In this document: piece by piece, positions 1 to 7,773 of the stretch | Layout: each line of letters begins with the position of its first letter | Position numbering within the stretch: position 1 is the stretch's first letter | Assembly (NCBI GenBank): GCA_016794035.1 | Contig: JAEUHS010000102.1 | Location: 1-36,399 of the forward strand | DNA length: 36,399 nucleotides | Origin: Planctomycetota bacterium | Lineage (GTDB): Bacteria > Planctomycetota > UBA1135 > UBA2386 | Reading direction: 5' to 3' | Program-made: the position numbers and the translations under genes | Notes under the pieces: generated by a model | Database searches by the model: none | Seen by the model: only the letters and a program-made list of their open reading frames with translations | What the model was told of the DNA's origin: nothing

Positions 1-1
1 C

Positions 2-880
2 GGCGAAGTCCTCACCTGGGGCGACACCGCGTTCATGCAAGGCGAGCTGGCCCGACTGCCGCGCAAGCGTGGTCCCAATGGCCGGCCCGTTGGTTTCCGG
101 CAGGTGTCCGCCGGCTCCTCCCACGACGTGGCGGTGCTGTCCGATGGTTCGCTGCAGCAGTGGGGTGTGAGTTTCTCCGCACCGCCGCCGCCGCTGCCTC
201 CCGGCGTGCGCTACGTGCACGCGGAAGCCGGTTCGGTCCACAGCGTCGCGCTGCGCTCGGACGGCCAGCTGGTCGCGTGGGGCGGCAACTCGCAAGGGCA
301 GTGCAACGTGCCTCCGCTGCCGGCGGGCGTGACCTATCTGAAGTGCAAGGTGTCCAGCTCGCACAGCGTCGCGATCCGTTCGGACGGACAGGCGGTGTCG
401 TTCGGCGCCAACATCAATGGGGAGGGCACCATCCCGCCGCCAGCGCCCGGCACAGCCTATGTCGACGTCGACGTGTACTATCGCAAGACGGTCCTGCTGC
501 GCTCGGACGGCGTGGTCGTGTGCCTTGGAGACAACAGCAGCGGACAGGGCAATGTGCCGGCACTTCCCCTTGGAATGCGGTATTCGGGGATCAGCGTGAG
601 CAGCTACTGGAACGTAGCGATCAGATCGGATGGGAGGGCCGTCCACTGGGGCAGTTCCATGTGGACACCAGTGCCTTCGCTGCCGTTCGGGGTCAGCTAT
701 GTAGAGGCTGAGGCCGGGAGTTCCCACACGGTGCTTCGGCGATCGGATGGACAGGTCGTCGTATGTGGTGTCATCCAGCATCACCAAGACGCGGTGCCGC
801 CGCTCGCGCCAGGGACCTCCTACGTCGGGGTTTCCGCCCACTTCACCTCGTCCGCAGCCCGCGTCGGCCCGACCAGCACG
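2..880 (+). repeat. RCC1-type repeat region, unit about 123 bp (41 residues)
   Basis: Seven tandem degenerate coding repeats, each with an SDG-x(3)-[WFLC]-G strand followed by a proline-rich loop (VPxLPxG). They differ enough at the base level that this is ancient protein-level repetition rather than recent DNA duplication. Confidence 0.7.
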
Positions 881-1270
881 TTCGTCTCCTACGGCCTCGG
901 CTGCGCCGGCTCCCTGCCCGCTTCTCGCCCCGTGCCCGACGACACGCCGCGCCTCGGCAAGACCCTGAACGTCACGTTCTTCGACCTGCCCCAGAACGTC
1001 GCCGTGTTGGCCTTCGGTTGGAGCCCGCTCGCCCCGGTCGACCTCACCTTCCTCGGCATGCCCGCGTGTGCGCTGCACGTCGACTTCGCCGCACTACTGC
1101 CGCTCGTCGGCCAGGACCAGCAGGCGGTGTGGACGCTGCCGATCCCGGACAGCACGCTCTTCCTCGGCACGCACTTCTTCGCGCAGGCGCTGGTCGTCGA
1201 CCCGGCCGCCGGCAACAGCTTCGGCGCCGTCGTCTCCGACGCGGCGGAAGGGGTCATCGGCGACTGGTGA
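2..1270 (+). CDS. RCC1-like repeat protein, 5'-truncated by window edge
   Basis: Seven visible repeats of about 41 residues carry the pattern SDG-x(3)-WG ... VP-x-LP-x-G-x-x-Y ... H-S-V-A-I-R, typical of RCC1/BLIP-II-type beta-propeller blades. The reading frame is open from base 2 and already encodes a blade (GEVLTWGDT) before the first ATG at base 35, so the gene begins outside the window and that ATG is internal. After the propeller comes a C-terminal domain of about 130 residues, starting with YGLGCAGS and ending EGVIGDW. The same domain type closes the repeat protein at 13743-16289. The family is usually secreted or surface bound; the signal peptide would lie upstream of the window. Ligand and function are unknown. 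Third codon positions are less strictly GC than in most neighbours. The converging gene on the minus strand ends 47 bases downstream. Confidence 0.85.
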   Translation, partial: GEVLTWGDTAFMQGELARLPRKRGPNGRPVGFRQVSAGSSHDVAVLSDGSLQQWGVSFSAPPPPLPPGVRYVHAEAGSVHSVALRSDGQLVAWGGNSQGQCNVPPLPAGVTYLKCKVSSSHSVAIRSDGQAVSFGANINGEGTIPPPAPGTAYVDVDVYYRKTVLLRSDGVVVCLGDNSSGQGNVPALPLGMRYSGISVSSYWNVAIRSDGRAVHWGSSMWTPVPSLPFGVSYVEAEAGSSHTVLRRSDGQVVVCGVIQHHQDAVPPLAPGTSYVGVSAHFTSSAARVGPTSTFVSYGLGCAGSLPASRPVPDDTPRLGKTLNVTFFDLPQNVAVLAFGWSPLAPVDLTFLGMPACALHVDFAALLPLVGQDQQAVWTLPIPDSTLFLGTHFFAQALVVDPAAGNSFGAVVSDAAEGVIGDW

Positions 1271-1317
1271 CGGCCGGGGAGCTCGCCGGACCGGTTGGGC
1301 GTGCGCCAGCTCGCCCG

Positions 1318-2067
1318 TCAGCGCGCGTGATCGGTCAGCAGCTTGCGCGATTCGCGCATGCTGCCGACCACCAGCGACCCGACCAGTGCGATGACGAAGC
1401 CGACCGAGTTGCCCATCAGGTCGAAGGAGCCCCACGCCGAGGCGGTGACGAAGAACGTCAGCAGGTGCACGGCCGTGCCGATCACGGCGGCGCGGAAGCG
1501 CTCGACGTCGAACTTCTGCCAGGCGAAGCCGGCGATGGCGCTGGCGGCGAGCGCACGCAGCAGCAGATCGTAGTGCCAGCCGGCCAGCAGGCCCTGGATG
1601 ACCGCGATCGGCGCGAACACCCACAGGCCGGTGGCGACCGGTCGCAGATGCGTCAGCACCGGGTGCACCGAGTGCGGCGAGACCACGTAGCTCGGCTCCG
1701 GGACCACGGTCATCGGACCCGACGGCGTCTGCCCGGTCTCGTCCGGCGGCGGCGGCACGACCGTCTCGCGCCAGTCGCCGGCGAACGGGTCGCCGAATGG
1801 CGCCGGGGCGGCCGCGGCGGCTTCGGCAGCCTCGGCGGCGGCCTTGGCGGCCGCCTGCTGCTGCAGTTCGCGCATGCGGCGCTCGGTGTAGCTGGCGCGT
1901 TCGGGCTGGGCGAGCTGCTTCTTGATCGTCTCCAGCTTCGGATCGACGAAGCCGGTCGCGCTGTCGCGCCACTGGCCTTCCTGGTCGGCCTTCTCGATCG
2001 ACGAGCGCAGCGCGTCGTCGTCGAACTCGTCGGAGATGTCGCCCGGGGCGTCCATGTCCCATGACAT
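1318..2067 (-). CDS. hypothetical membrane protein with acidic N-terminus
   Basis: A 249-residue protein I do not recognise as a named family. The first half is soluble: an acidic, Asp/Glu-rich start, then an Ala-rich charged helix (around residues 70-95, with QQQAAAKAAAEAAEAAAAA) likely to be helical or coiled-coil. The C-terminal half, about residues 150-235, holds about three hydrophobic segments consistent with membrane helices (for example IAVIQGLLAGW, a segment ending LLTFFVTA, and VGFVIALVGSLVVG), followed by a short basic tail. An alternative in-frame ATG lies four codons in. It sits downstream of the cysteine dioxygenase gene on the same strand with a 69-base gap, so the two may be co-transcribed. 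No catalytic motif is visible. Confidence 0.7.
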   Translation of the reverse strand: MSWDMDAPGDISDEFDDDALRSSIEKADQEGQWRDSATGFVDPKLETIKKQLAQPERASYTERRMRELQQQAAAKAAAEAAEAAAAAPAPFGDPFAGDWRETVVPPPPDETGQTPSGPMTVVPEPSYVVSPHSVHPVLTHLRPVATGLWVFAPIAVIQGLLAGWHYDLLLRALAASAIAGFAWQKFDVERFRAAVIGTAVHLLTFFVTASAWGSFDLMGNSVGFVIALVGSLVVGSMRESRKLLTDHAR

Positions 2068-2136
2068 CGGCTGCTGGGCGGTCCCGGGTTGAGCCCGCGT
2101 CCCGGGCGAGGTCGGTCGGCCGGGCGCAGACCCCGA

Positions 2137-2748
2137 TCAGATCACGAACGGCTGCTCGCCGCAGACCGGCGAGTAGTACTTGATGCGCATCGGGCTGACC
2201 TTGCCGGTCACCTGGTCGAACACGTTGACCTCGTCGAGGTCCCGGCCGTAGACGTGCAGCGAGATCGTCGGCCGCTCGCTGGTGTTGCCGATGCGATGGA
2301 TCTCCTCGAACGGCGGCAGCAGGTAGGCGACCGAGCCGCCGCTGACGTCGGTGACCCGCGACTGCTGCAGTTCGGCGAAGTCGGGCCGCGTGCCGTCGTC
2401 GAGCCGGTCGAAGCAGACCTCCTCGAGCGAATTCTGGATCATGCCCATGACGCCCCAGCACGAATGGTCGTGGATCGGCGTCATCTGGCCGGGCTGCCAG
2501 ACGAGGGCCAGCACGACGAAGCGGTTCTGCGCGTCGCGGTGCAGCAGGTGGCGGGTGTAGCAGTCAGGGCTGCCCTGGCGGAACCGTTCCTCGAGCCAGC
2601 GGTCGTCGGCGACCAGCCGCTTCGTGGCCAGCGAGACCTCGCGGATGATGATCGGATTGGCCGGCCGCCGGGCCAGCACCGCCTCGATGGCGCGCACGTA
2701 GTCGCCGAGGCCGAACGCCGGGGTCGAAGCTGTGGACATCGAGGTCAT
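2137..2748 (-). CDS. cysteine dioxygenase type I family (thiol dioxygenase)
   Basis: A 203-residue cupin-fold protein. It has the three iron-binding histidines of the cysteine dioxygenase family: His93 and His95 in PIHDHSCWG, and His151 in EIHRIGN. The conserved SLHVY stretch carries the Tyr (Tyr167) equivalent to the active-site Tyr157 of the mammalian enzyme. Members oxidise cysteine (or 3-mercaptopropionate) to the sulfinate with non-haem Fe(II) and O2 in the cytoplasm. The mammalian Cys93 crosslink partner lies five residues after the second His; here that position is Val, and a Cys sits two residues after instead, so the crosslink is probably absent as in most bacterial members. The substrate cannot be fixed by eye. 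The ATG at 2748 was chosen; a second ATG at 2739 is possible. It is divergent from the lipoprotein gene that starts 84 bases away. Confidence 0.88.
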   Translation of the reverse strand: MTSMSTASTPAFGLGDYVRAIEAVLARRPANPIIIREVSLATKRLVADDRWLEERFRQGSPDCYTRHLLHRDAQNRFVVLALVWQPGQMTPIHDHSCWGVMGMIQNSLEEVCFDRLDDGTRPDFAELQQSRVTDVSGGSVAYLLPPFEEIHRIGNTSERPTISLHVYGRDLDEVNVFDQVTGKVSPMRIKYYSPVCGEQPFVI

Positions 2749-2832
2749 GGCAGGGAAGATGCAGCCCGTTCGGCCGTCCGAAGGCGCCCGGCCATTGTGG
2801 CCGTTGCGCGCCCGGCTGGCCACCGCCCGATC

Positions 2833-4116
2833 ATGATGCCGATGCACCGACTGCTGCTGACCGGTCTGCTGCTGTTGTCCGCCTGTGGCGCCCACTCCGC
2901 GATCGAGCGCAGCCAGCGGTTCGCCAAGGTCGGGGACTTCGAGCGGGCGTTCCAGGTGCTCGACGAGGCCCGGGCCGAGGAAGTGGCGGCCGGCGACACG
3001 CCGCCGCCGGAGCTCGAGACCGCGCATCGCGACGCCTACCTGGTCTATCTGCGCTGGCGCGCCCGCCAGCACATCTTCGCCGAGCAGGAAGAGGCGGCGC
3101 TGGCGGACCTGGCAACGCTGGAACGGCTCTCGCCGGGCTTTCCCGGGCTCGACATGCTGCGCGAACGAGCGATCTACAAGCAGGCCGTGCGCGCCGTGCA
3201 GCGGGGCGACGAGCATCTGCTGCGCAAGGACCTCGAGAACGCGCTGGCCAGCTACCTGAAGGCGGAGGCGCTGCTGCCGGGCTTCAAGCCGGCGATCGAG
3301 GGCTCCGAGCGGGTGCGGCTGGCGCTCGGACGCCTGTCGGCGCGGGCGCAGAGCCAGTTCCTCGAGGCGGTGCGCAAGCTGCCGGAGTTCCGCTACGTCG
3401 AGGTGCGCTGGCACAGCGAGAACGCGCTGGCCAACGAGCCGGACCGCAAGGACGCCGAGAAGCTCAACGAACGCGCCCAGCACGAGATCGCGCTGGCGGC
3501 CCAGGAGCGCGGCCGCGAGTGCCTGAAGAAGGACCAGTTCGGCGCCGCGCTGCTGGAGTTCAAGGCCGCGCGCCGCATCGACCCGACGGTGCCGGGCATC
3601 GACGCCGAGATCGCCCAGGTCACGCGCGAGGTGCAGGCCGCGAACCTGATGGAGCAGGCGCAGATGGCGATGCGCAGCGGCCGCTTCGAGCTGGCGCGCG
3701 AGCACCTCGGCCGGGCGTTCGATCTGTCGACGCAGCTGCGCGGCGGCATCAGCGAGCTGATGATGCAGACCCGCCGGCTCGAGGCCGAGTCGCGCTACCA
3801 GGCCGCGCGCGACCTCGAGATCCTGGGCAAGAAGAGCGAGGCGCTGGCCGCGTTCGAGGCGTTGGCCAAGGAGTGGCCCGAGGGCTTCTCCGACGAGGCC
3901 GCGCGCATCGAGGGCCTGAAGCTCGACGTCGACACCGCGACCGCCGAGTGGGCCGCGGCCGAGGCCGCCGAGCAGGCCGGCGACGCGGCCGGCGCGCTGC
4001 TGCACTACGAGACCGCGCTGCAGTTCTATCCGAGCTGGAAGGACGGCGAGGCGCGCATCGAACGGCTCAAGCAGGCGATCGGCGCGGGCGGCGGCGACGG
4101 TTCGAAGCAGGAGTGA
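2833..4116 (+). CDS. lipoprotein with tetratricopeptide-like repeats
   Basis: A 427-residue protein. A hydrophobic leader runs from residue 6 into the lipobox LLSAC with the acylated cysteine at 18, so it is most likely membrane-anchored and periplasm-facing. The rest is almost wholly helical, with paired-helix units of the tetratricopeptide type: GDFERAFQVLDEA, RKDLENALASYLKAEALLP, KKDQFGAALLEFKAARRIDP, RSGRFELAREHLGRAF and QAGDAAGALLHYETALQFYP. The codons read MMPMHR; ATGs at 2833, 2836 and 2842 are all in frame and no strong ribosome-binding site separates them. The open frame continues far upstream, but that part overlaps the antisense dioxygenase gene and has no coding look. Probable role is a scaffold for protein complexes at the envelope; no partner can be named. 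The histidine kinase follows 91 bases downstream on the same strand. Confidence 0.82.
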   Translation: MMPMHRLLLTGLLLLSACGAHSAIERSQRFAKVGDFERAFQVLDEARAEEVAAGDTPPPELETAHRDAYLVYLRWRARQHIFAEQEEAALADLATLERLSPGFPGLDMLRERAIYKQAVRAVQRGDEHLLRKDLENALASYLKAEALLPGFKPAIEGSERVRLALGRLSARAQSQFLEAVRKLPEFRYVEVRWHSENALANEPDRKDAEKLNERAQHEIALAAQERGRECLKKDQFGAALLEFKAARRIDPTVPGIDAEIAQVTREVQAANLMEQAQMAMRSGRFELAREHLGRAFDLSTQLRGGISELMMQTRRLEAESRYQAARDLEILGKKSEALAAFEALAKEWPEGFSDEAARIEGLKLDVDTATAEWAAAEAAEQAGDAAGALLHYETALQFYPSWKDGEARIERLKQAIGAGGGDGSKQE

Positions 4117-4207
4117 GGTCGGCCGCCCTCGGGATCGCCCCGGACGGGCGGTCTCGAGCGGTCGCGGCGGGTGAGCGTCGTTGCCGATCGGTCGGCATAA
4201 TCGCCGC

Positions 4208-6067
4208 GTGCCGAAGATCTCGCTGGCCAGCCGGTTTCTGATCACCCTCGTGGTGTCGGCCGTGCTGCCGCTGCTGCTCTACGGCTGGTTCTCGCTGCGC
4301 AGCATGCGCGAGCAGATCGACGAGCAGGTCGTGCGCGTGTTCCTGCCGCAGCTCGCCGCCGACCACGCGCAGAAGATCGACGCGCAGCTGCAGCGCACCG
4401 ACCAGGCCTGCGCGATCGTGCGCGAGATCGCGCGGCGCGCGCTCGACAGCGCGGCCGAGATGGCGGCGTTCGAGGAGCAGGTCGAACTGGTGCCCGACCT
4501 GCTCGACAACTACCTCGACCTGCTGCTGCTCGCCGATCCGGACGGCAAGGTCGTCTACTGGCAGGACGGGCAGCGGCTCGATCCGAGCGCGCACGGCCGG
4601 CGCGCGGCGCTGATCCCGGCGTCGGTCGAAGACACCGAGTGGTTCCAGCGCGCGCAGCGCGAGCGCGGCGTGCAGTTCCTGCCGTGGGGGCGGTCGCCGT
4701 ACCTGCACCGCGGCCTCGAGTATCGCTCGATGGACCCCGGCAGCCACCACCTCGGCCTCGCCGTCGACGTGCCGCGGCCGAGCGGCCCGCCGGGCGTGCT
4801 GTTCGCGCTGCTGCGCTGGAGCGAAGTGCAGCTCGTGCTCGACCAGGCGCGCGACGTGCTGGCCTCGCGCGCCAACCTGCCGTCGGCGCAGGTGCTGCTC
4901 GCGGGCCGCAGCGGCACCGTGCTGGCACACACCGACCGCGCGATGTACGGGCTGCCGCTCGAACCGCCCGAACTCGAACAGCAGGTCGCGCAGGCGCACG
5001 CGAGCGGCCGCGGCGCGTTCCGATCGGCGGACGGCACCGCGTGGCGCGTCGGCTTCGCGCCGTGCGGCCTCGAGGGCGCGCGCGACTTCGTCGTCGCGGT
5101 CGTCGTGCCAGAGGCCGAACTGTTCGCCGCCAGCGATGCGTTCGAGCAGGTGCTGCTGGTCGCGATCCTGGTGACGCTGGCGGTGCTGGTGTTCTGGTCG
5201 CTGATCGCGTCGCGCGCCATCGTCGCGCCGGTGCGCGCGCTGGTGGCGGCGACGCGGCGCGTGGCCAGCGGCGACCTCGCGGTGTCGGTGCCGGCGCGCG
5301 GCGGGCCGGAGCTCGGCGAGCTCGCGGGCGCGTTCAACCAGATGGCGAGCGAACTGCTGCAGGGCCGCGAGAAGCTGGTGGCGCTGAAGCGCGAGGAGGC
5401 CTGGGCCGAGATGGCGCGCCAGGTCGCGCACGAGGTCAAGAACCCGCTGCAGCCGATGCGCATGGCGGCGCAGCTGCTGCAGCGGGCGCGCGTCGACAAC
5501 GATCCGCGCGCCGAGGCCATCGCCGATCGGCTGGCGCGCACCGTGCTCGAACAGACCCAGGCGCTCGATCGCATCGCCGGCGACTTCCGCGCCTTCGCCG
5601 GTGTGGCGCCGGCGCAGCGCACCCCGGTGCGGCTCGACGACTGGCTGCACGAACTGCGTGACCAGTGCGCGGGCCTGTTCGTCGGCAAGCCGCTCGAGCT
5701 GCAGTTCGTGGCCGGCGCCGGCGATGCGCAGGTCGCGCTCGACAGCAACACGATGGCGCGCGTGTTCGTCAACCTGGTGCAGAACGCGCTCGAAGCTGCA
5801 CCCGCCGGCGTCGCCGTTGCCCTGCGCTCGCGCGTCGACGGTGACCGCGCCGTGGTCGAGGTCGCCGACGACGGCCCCGGCGTGCCCGACGCCGCGCGCC
5901 AGCACCTGTTCGAGCCCTACTTCACCACCAAGTCGTCCGGCACCGGCCTCGGCCTCGCCATCTGCCGGCGGCTGGTCGAAGCGCACGGCGGCACGATCCG
6001 GCTGGTGCGTTCGCAGGCCGGCGAGACGGTGTTCGCGCTCGAACTGCCGGTGGTCGCGGCCGGCTGA
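4208..6067 (+). CDS. NtrY-like membrane sensor histidine kinase
   Basis: About 619 residues from the GTG at 4208; a TTG nine codons earlier (4181) is the alternative. Order of parts: first membrane helix (about residues 8-28), a periplasmic sensor region of about 280 residues resembling Cache-type ligand-binding folds, second membrane helix (about 315-337), a HAMP linker, then the kinase core. The H-box is MARQVAHEVKNPLQPM with the phosphorylatable His at 408; the N-box is NLVQNALEA; the G boxes are DDGPGVP and GTGLGLA. The layout matches NtrY/AtoS-type kinases. It autophosphorylates in response to an unknown extracytoplasmic signal and passes phosphate to a response regulator. No response regulator gene lies anywhere in the window, so this is an orphan by position. 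A CATAAT hexamer at 4196-4201, only six bases before the GTG, might be a promoter -10 giving a nearly leaderless mRNA. Confidence 0.9.
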   Translation: MPKISLASRFLITLVVSAVLPLLLYGWFSLRSMREQIDEQVVRVFLPQLAADHAQKIDAQLQRTDQACAIVREIARRALDSAAEMAAFEEQVELVPDLLDNYLDLLLLADPDGKVVYWQDGQRLDPSAHGRRAALIPASVEDTEWFQRAQRERGVQFLPWGRSPYLHRGLEYRSMDPGSHHLGLAVDVPRPSGPPGVLFALLRWSEVQLVLDQARDVLASRANLPSAQVLLAGRSGTVLAHTDRAMYGLPLEPPELEQQVAQAHASGRGAFRSADGTAWRVGFAPCGLEGARDFVVAVVVPEAELFAASDAFEQVLLVAILVTLAVLVFWSLIASRAIVAPVRALVAATRRVASGDLAVSVPARGGPELGELAGAFNQMASELLQGREKLVALKREEAWAEMARQVAHEVKNPLQPMRMAAQLLQRARVDNDPRAEAIADRLARTVLEQTQALDRIAGDFRAFAGVAPAQRTPVRLDDWLHELRDQCAGLFVGKPLELQFVAGAGDAQVALDSNTMARVFVNLVQNALEAAPAGVAVALRSRVDGDRAVVEVADDGPGVPDAARQHLFEPYFTTKSSGTGLGLAICRRLVEAHGGTIRLVRSQAGETVFALELPVVAAG

Positions 6068-6086
6068 GCCGAGGTATCGGTTCGCG

Positions 6087-7322
6087 TCAGAACAGGCGCC
6101 ACCACGGCACCGCGAGTACGTCAGGGGCGAGCCACTCGAGGGTGCTGCCGGTGTGGACCAGCAGCCCCGCCCGCGCCCGCTTGCCGTACTCCTGCCGGAA
6201 GCTCCGCAGGTGCACGGCATCCGCGAGCCGCGGTCGCGTGCTCGCCTTGACCTCGATCGGCAACAGGCTGCCGCCGGTCTCGATCACGAGGTCCACTTCT
6301 TCGCCGCTCGCGGTGCGCCAGTAGCAGAGTTCGGCACGTTCGAGGCGAGCATCGCGCCAGGCGAGCAGGTCCTGCAGCACGAGGTTCTCGAGGTGTGCGC
6401 CGTCGGTCTCGGTCGCCTCCGCGAGGTGCATCGCGACACCGGTGTCGCTCCAGTAGAGCTTCGGCGACTTGATCAGGCGCTTGGTGCGGTTCACGGCGTA
6501 GGCCGGCAGTCGCACCAGTTGGTAGGAGGTCTCCAGCAGGTTGAGCCATCGGTGCACGGTTGGCTGCGGCAAGGCCACGTCGCGGCCGAGCTCGGTCTGA
6601 TTCAGCAGCTGTCCGAGCCGGAGACTGGCCGCCCGCATCAGCCGGCGGAAGTCCGGCAGCGCGCTGATCGCCGCCAGTTCCTGCAGGTCCCGTTCGAGGT
6701 AGGTGCGGATGTAGCCGTCGAACCAGATGGCCCGTTCCGCCTGCGTCCGCATCGCGACCGCGGGAGTGGGATAGCCGCCGCGGCGAGCCTGGGCGCGCCA
6801 GTCCGCTGGCTCGTCCGGATTCGCCGCCAGCACGTCGCGCCATTGCTTGTCGGGAGCGGCCAGCAGTTCCTCCCAGGATCCGCAGCGCCCCAGGCCTTGC
6901 TGCTCGCGTCGCGTCATCGGCCAGAGGGTCAGGTAGCTGGCGCGGCCGGCCAACGACTCGGCGACCTTCTGCATCAACAGCAGGTTGGCCGAACCGGTGA
7001 CCAGGAAGCGTCCGGGTGTGCGGTCGCGGTCGATGGCGCGCTTGACGGCCAGCAGCAGCCGGGGCTCGCGCTGCACCTCGTCGAGCGTCACCGGCTCGTC
7101 GCCGTCGACGAGCACTTCGGGATGGCGACGCGCGGTGTCGAGCACGTCGATGTCGTCCAGCGACCGGTAGTGGCGTCGCCCCGGGACCAAGTGTTCGACC
7201 AGGGTGCTCTTGCCCGTCTGGCGCGCTCCGGTCACGACGACCGCCGGCATGACCCGGAGCCGTTCGCGCAGGGCCGCGCCGACCGTTCTTGGGAAGTTAT
7301 GCACGGCGTGAATGATAATCAT
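6087..7322 (-). CDS. AAA-family ATPase with DUF4143 domain
   Basis: A 411-residue protein. Walker A is GARQTGKST (residues 32-40), Walker B lies in EPVTLDEVQ (around 75-83), and a sensor-like FLVTGSANLLLM follows. The C-terminal half is DUF4143: SPKLYWSDTGVAMHL, then YWRTASGEEVDLVIE and LLPIEVKA. The E-V-D-L-V-I-E ... I-E-V-K pattern resembles a PD-(D/E)XK nuclease core. These proteins are common, patchily distributed and often transferred; their cellular role is largely unsettled (a DNA-related or toxin/defence role has been suggested). It is flanked by converging and diverging genes and so is probably a single-gene unit. The chosen ATG at 7322 lies inside a 15-base palindrome; a GTG six codons later is an alternative. 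Confidence 0.88.
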   Translation of the reverse strand: MIIIHAVHNFPRTVGAALRERLRVMPAVVVTGARQTGKSTLVEHLVPGRRHYRSLDDIDVLDTARRHPEVLVDGDEPVTLDEVQREPRLLLAVKRAIDRDRTPGRFLVTGSANLLLMQKVAESLAGRASYLTLWPMTRREQQGLGRCGSWEELLAAPDKQWRDVLAANPDEPADWRAQARRGGYPTPAVAMRTQAERAIWFDGYIRTYLERDLQELAAISALPDFRRLMRAASLRLGQLLNQTELGRDVALPQPTVHRWLNLLETSYQLVRLPAYAVNRTKRLIKSPKLYWSDTGVAMHLAEATETDGAHLENLVLQDLLAWRDARLERAELCYWRTASGEEVDLVIETGGSLLPIEVKASTRPRLADAVHLRSFRQEYGKRARAGLLVHTGSTLEWLAPDVLAVPWWRLF

Positions 7323-7324
7323 TC
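7310..7324. promoter_or_regulatory. Fur-box-like palindrome over the ATPase start codon
   Basis: GAATGAT-A-ATCATTC is a perfect 7-1-7 inverted repeat. The inner 13 bases, AATGATAATCATT (7311-7323), are identical to the centre of the classical enterobacterial Fur box; over the 19-base consensus I count 14 matches. It is an AT-rich island in GC-rich DNA and contains the ATG of the ATPase gene on the minus strand. A repressor bound here would block transcription start or elongation. Chance cannot be excluded and no iron gene lies nearby. Confidence 0.4.
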
Positions 7325-7773
7325 ATAAGGTGGATGATCAAGACCGGCACCATGCACCTGCCGACAAGCCGAGTCTGTCAGGTGGCAAGCGAACGACGTC
7401 TCGCCGGCCGACGACGCGCGGGCCACGTCTGGAGCTCGGACCTGACGGCAATCCGGTGGCCGAGACGCGCAGCGACGAGGGCGGCTGGCCCTGGTTCGAC
7501 GCCGGCCCGGAGTTCCGCGGCATGCTGCAGGCGTCCGCCGAAGAGAACGGCGATTGCTCGGCACGGTCGCCGAGGTCGTCGCGGGCCCGGACGTGCATCT
7601 GCAGCTCCGCCCGCGGTGAGCCACGGCGTGCCTCGTCGCGCCACAGCCGGGGTGACGCCGACCGCTGCGGTCGCATCCGCCGCAGTATCGTCTGCGAACG
7701 CCGACAGGCGCCGTCCCCGTTCGTCCACCTGCCGCCAACCTCCTCGCTCGCCCGCCGCAGCCCGTCCGTCCAC
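7323..7773. other. 451-base stretch without a confident gene
   Basis: It lies between the divergent ATPase gene and the large regulatory-repeat protein. The plus-strand frame in phase with the downstream gene is open through the whole stretch, but much of its translation is Arg/Ser/Pro-rich and noncoding in character. The exception is a short coding-like piece described separately (7423-7619). The last 150 bases are very GC-rich and show no clear promoter or ribosome-binding site. Confidence 0.5.
7423..7619 (+). pseudogene. possible frameshifted remnant of a carboxypeptidase-regulatory-like domain
   Basis: The frame starting RLELGPDGNPVAETRSDEGG and running to about 7555 has the strand pattern of this domain family (xxLxDxDGNxVAETxTDExGxF). 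Shifting by one base then gives LGTVAEVVAGPDVHLQLRPR followed by TGA at 7617-7619, which reads like the end of such a protein. No upstream start or full domain is present. It could be the decayed 3' end of a paralogue of the intact gene that follows, or coincidence in GC-rich DNA. Confidence 0.25.

Noticed and set aside
2089..2832. Plus-strand extension of the TPR lipoprotein frame upstream of its lipobox
   Set aside because: The added stretch is antisense to the cysteine dioxygenase gene and would bury the lipoprotein signal inside the protein.
4067..6220. Minus-strand frame of 717 codons opposite the histidine kinase
   Set aside because: Arg/His/Ala-rich shadow; the sense strand carries all kinase motifs in order.
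7312..7773. Upstream extension of the regulatory-repeat protein to the ATG in the palindrome
   Set aside because: Most of the added sequence has noncoding composition and would place the membrane anchor about 160 residues into the chain; only a short piece looks coding.
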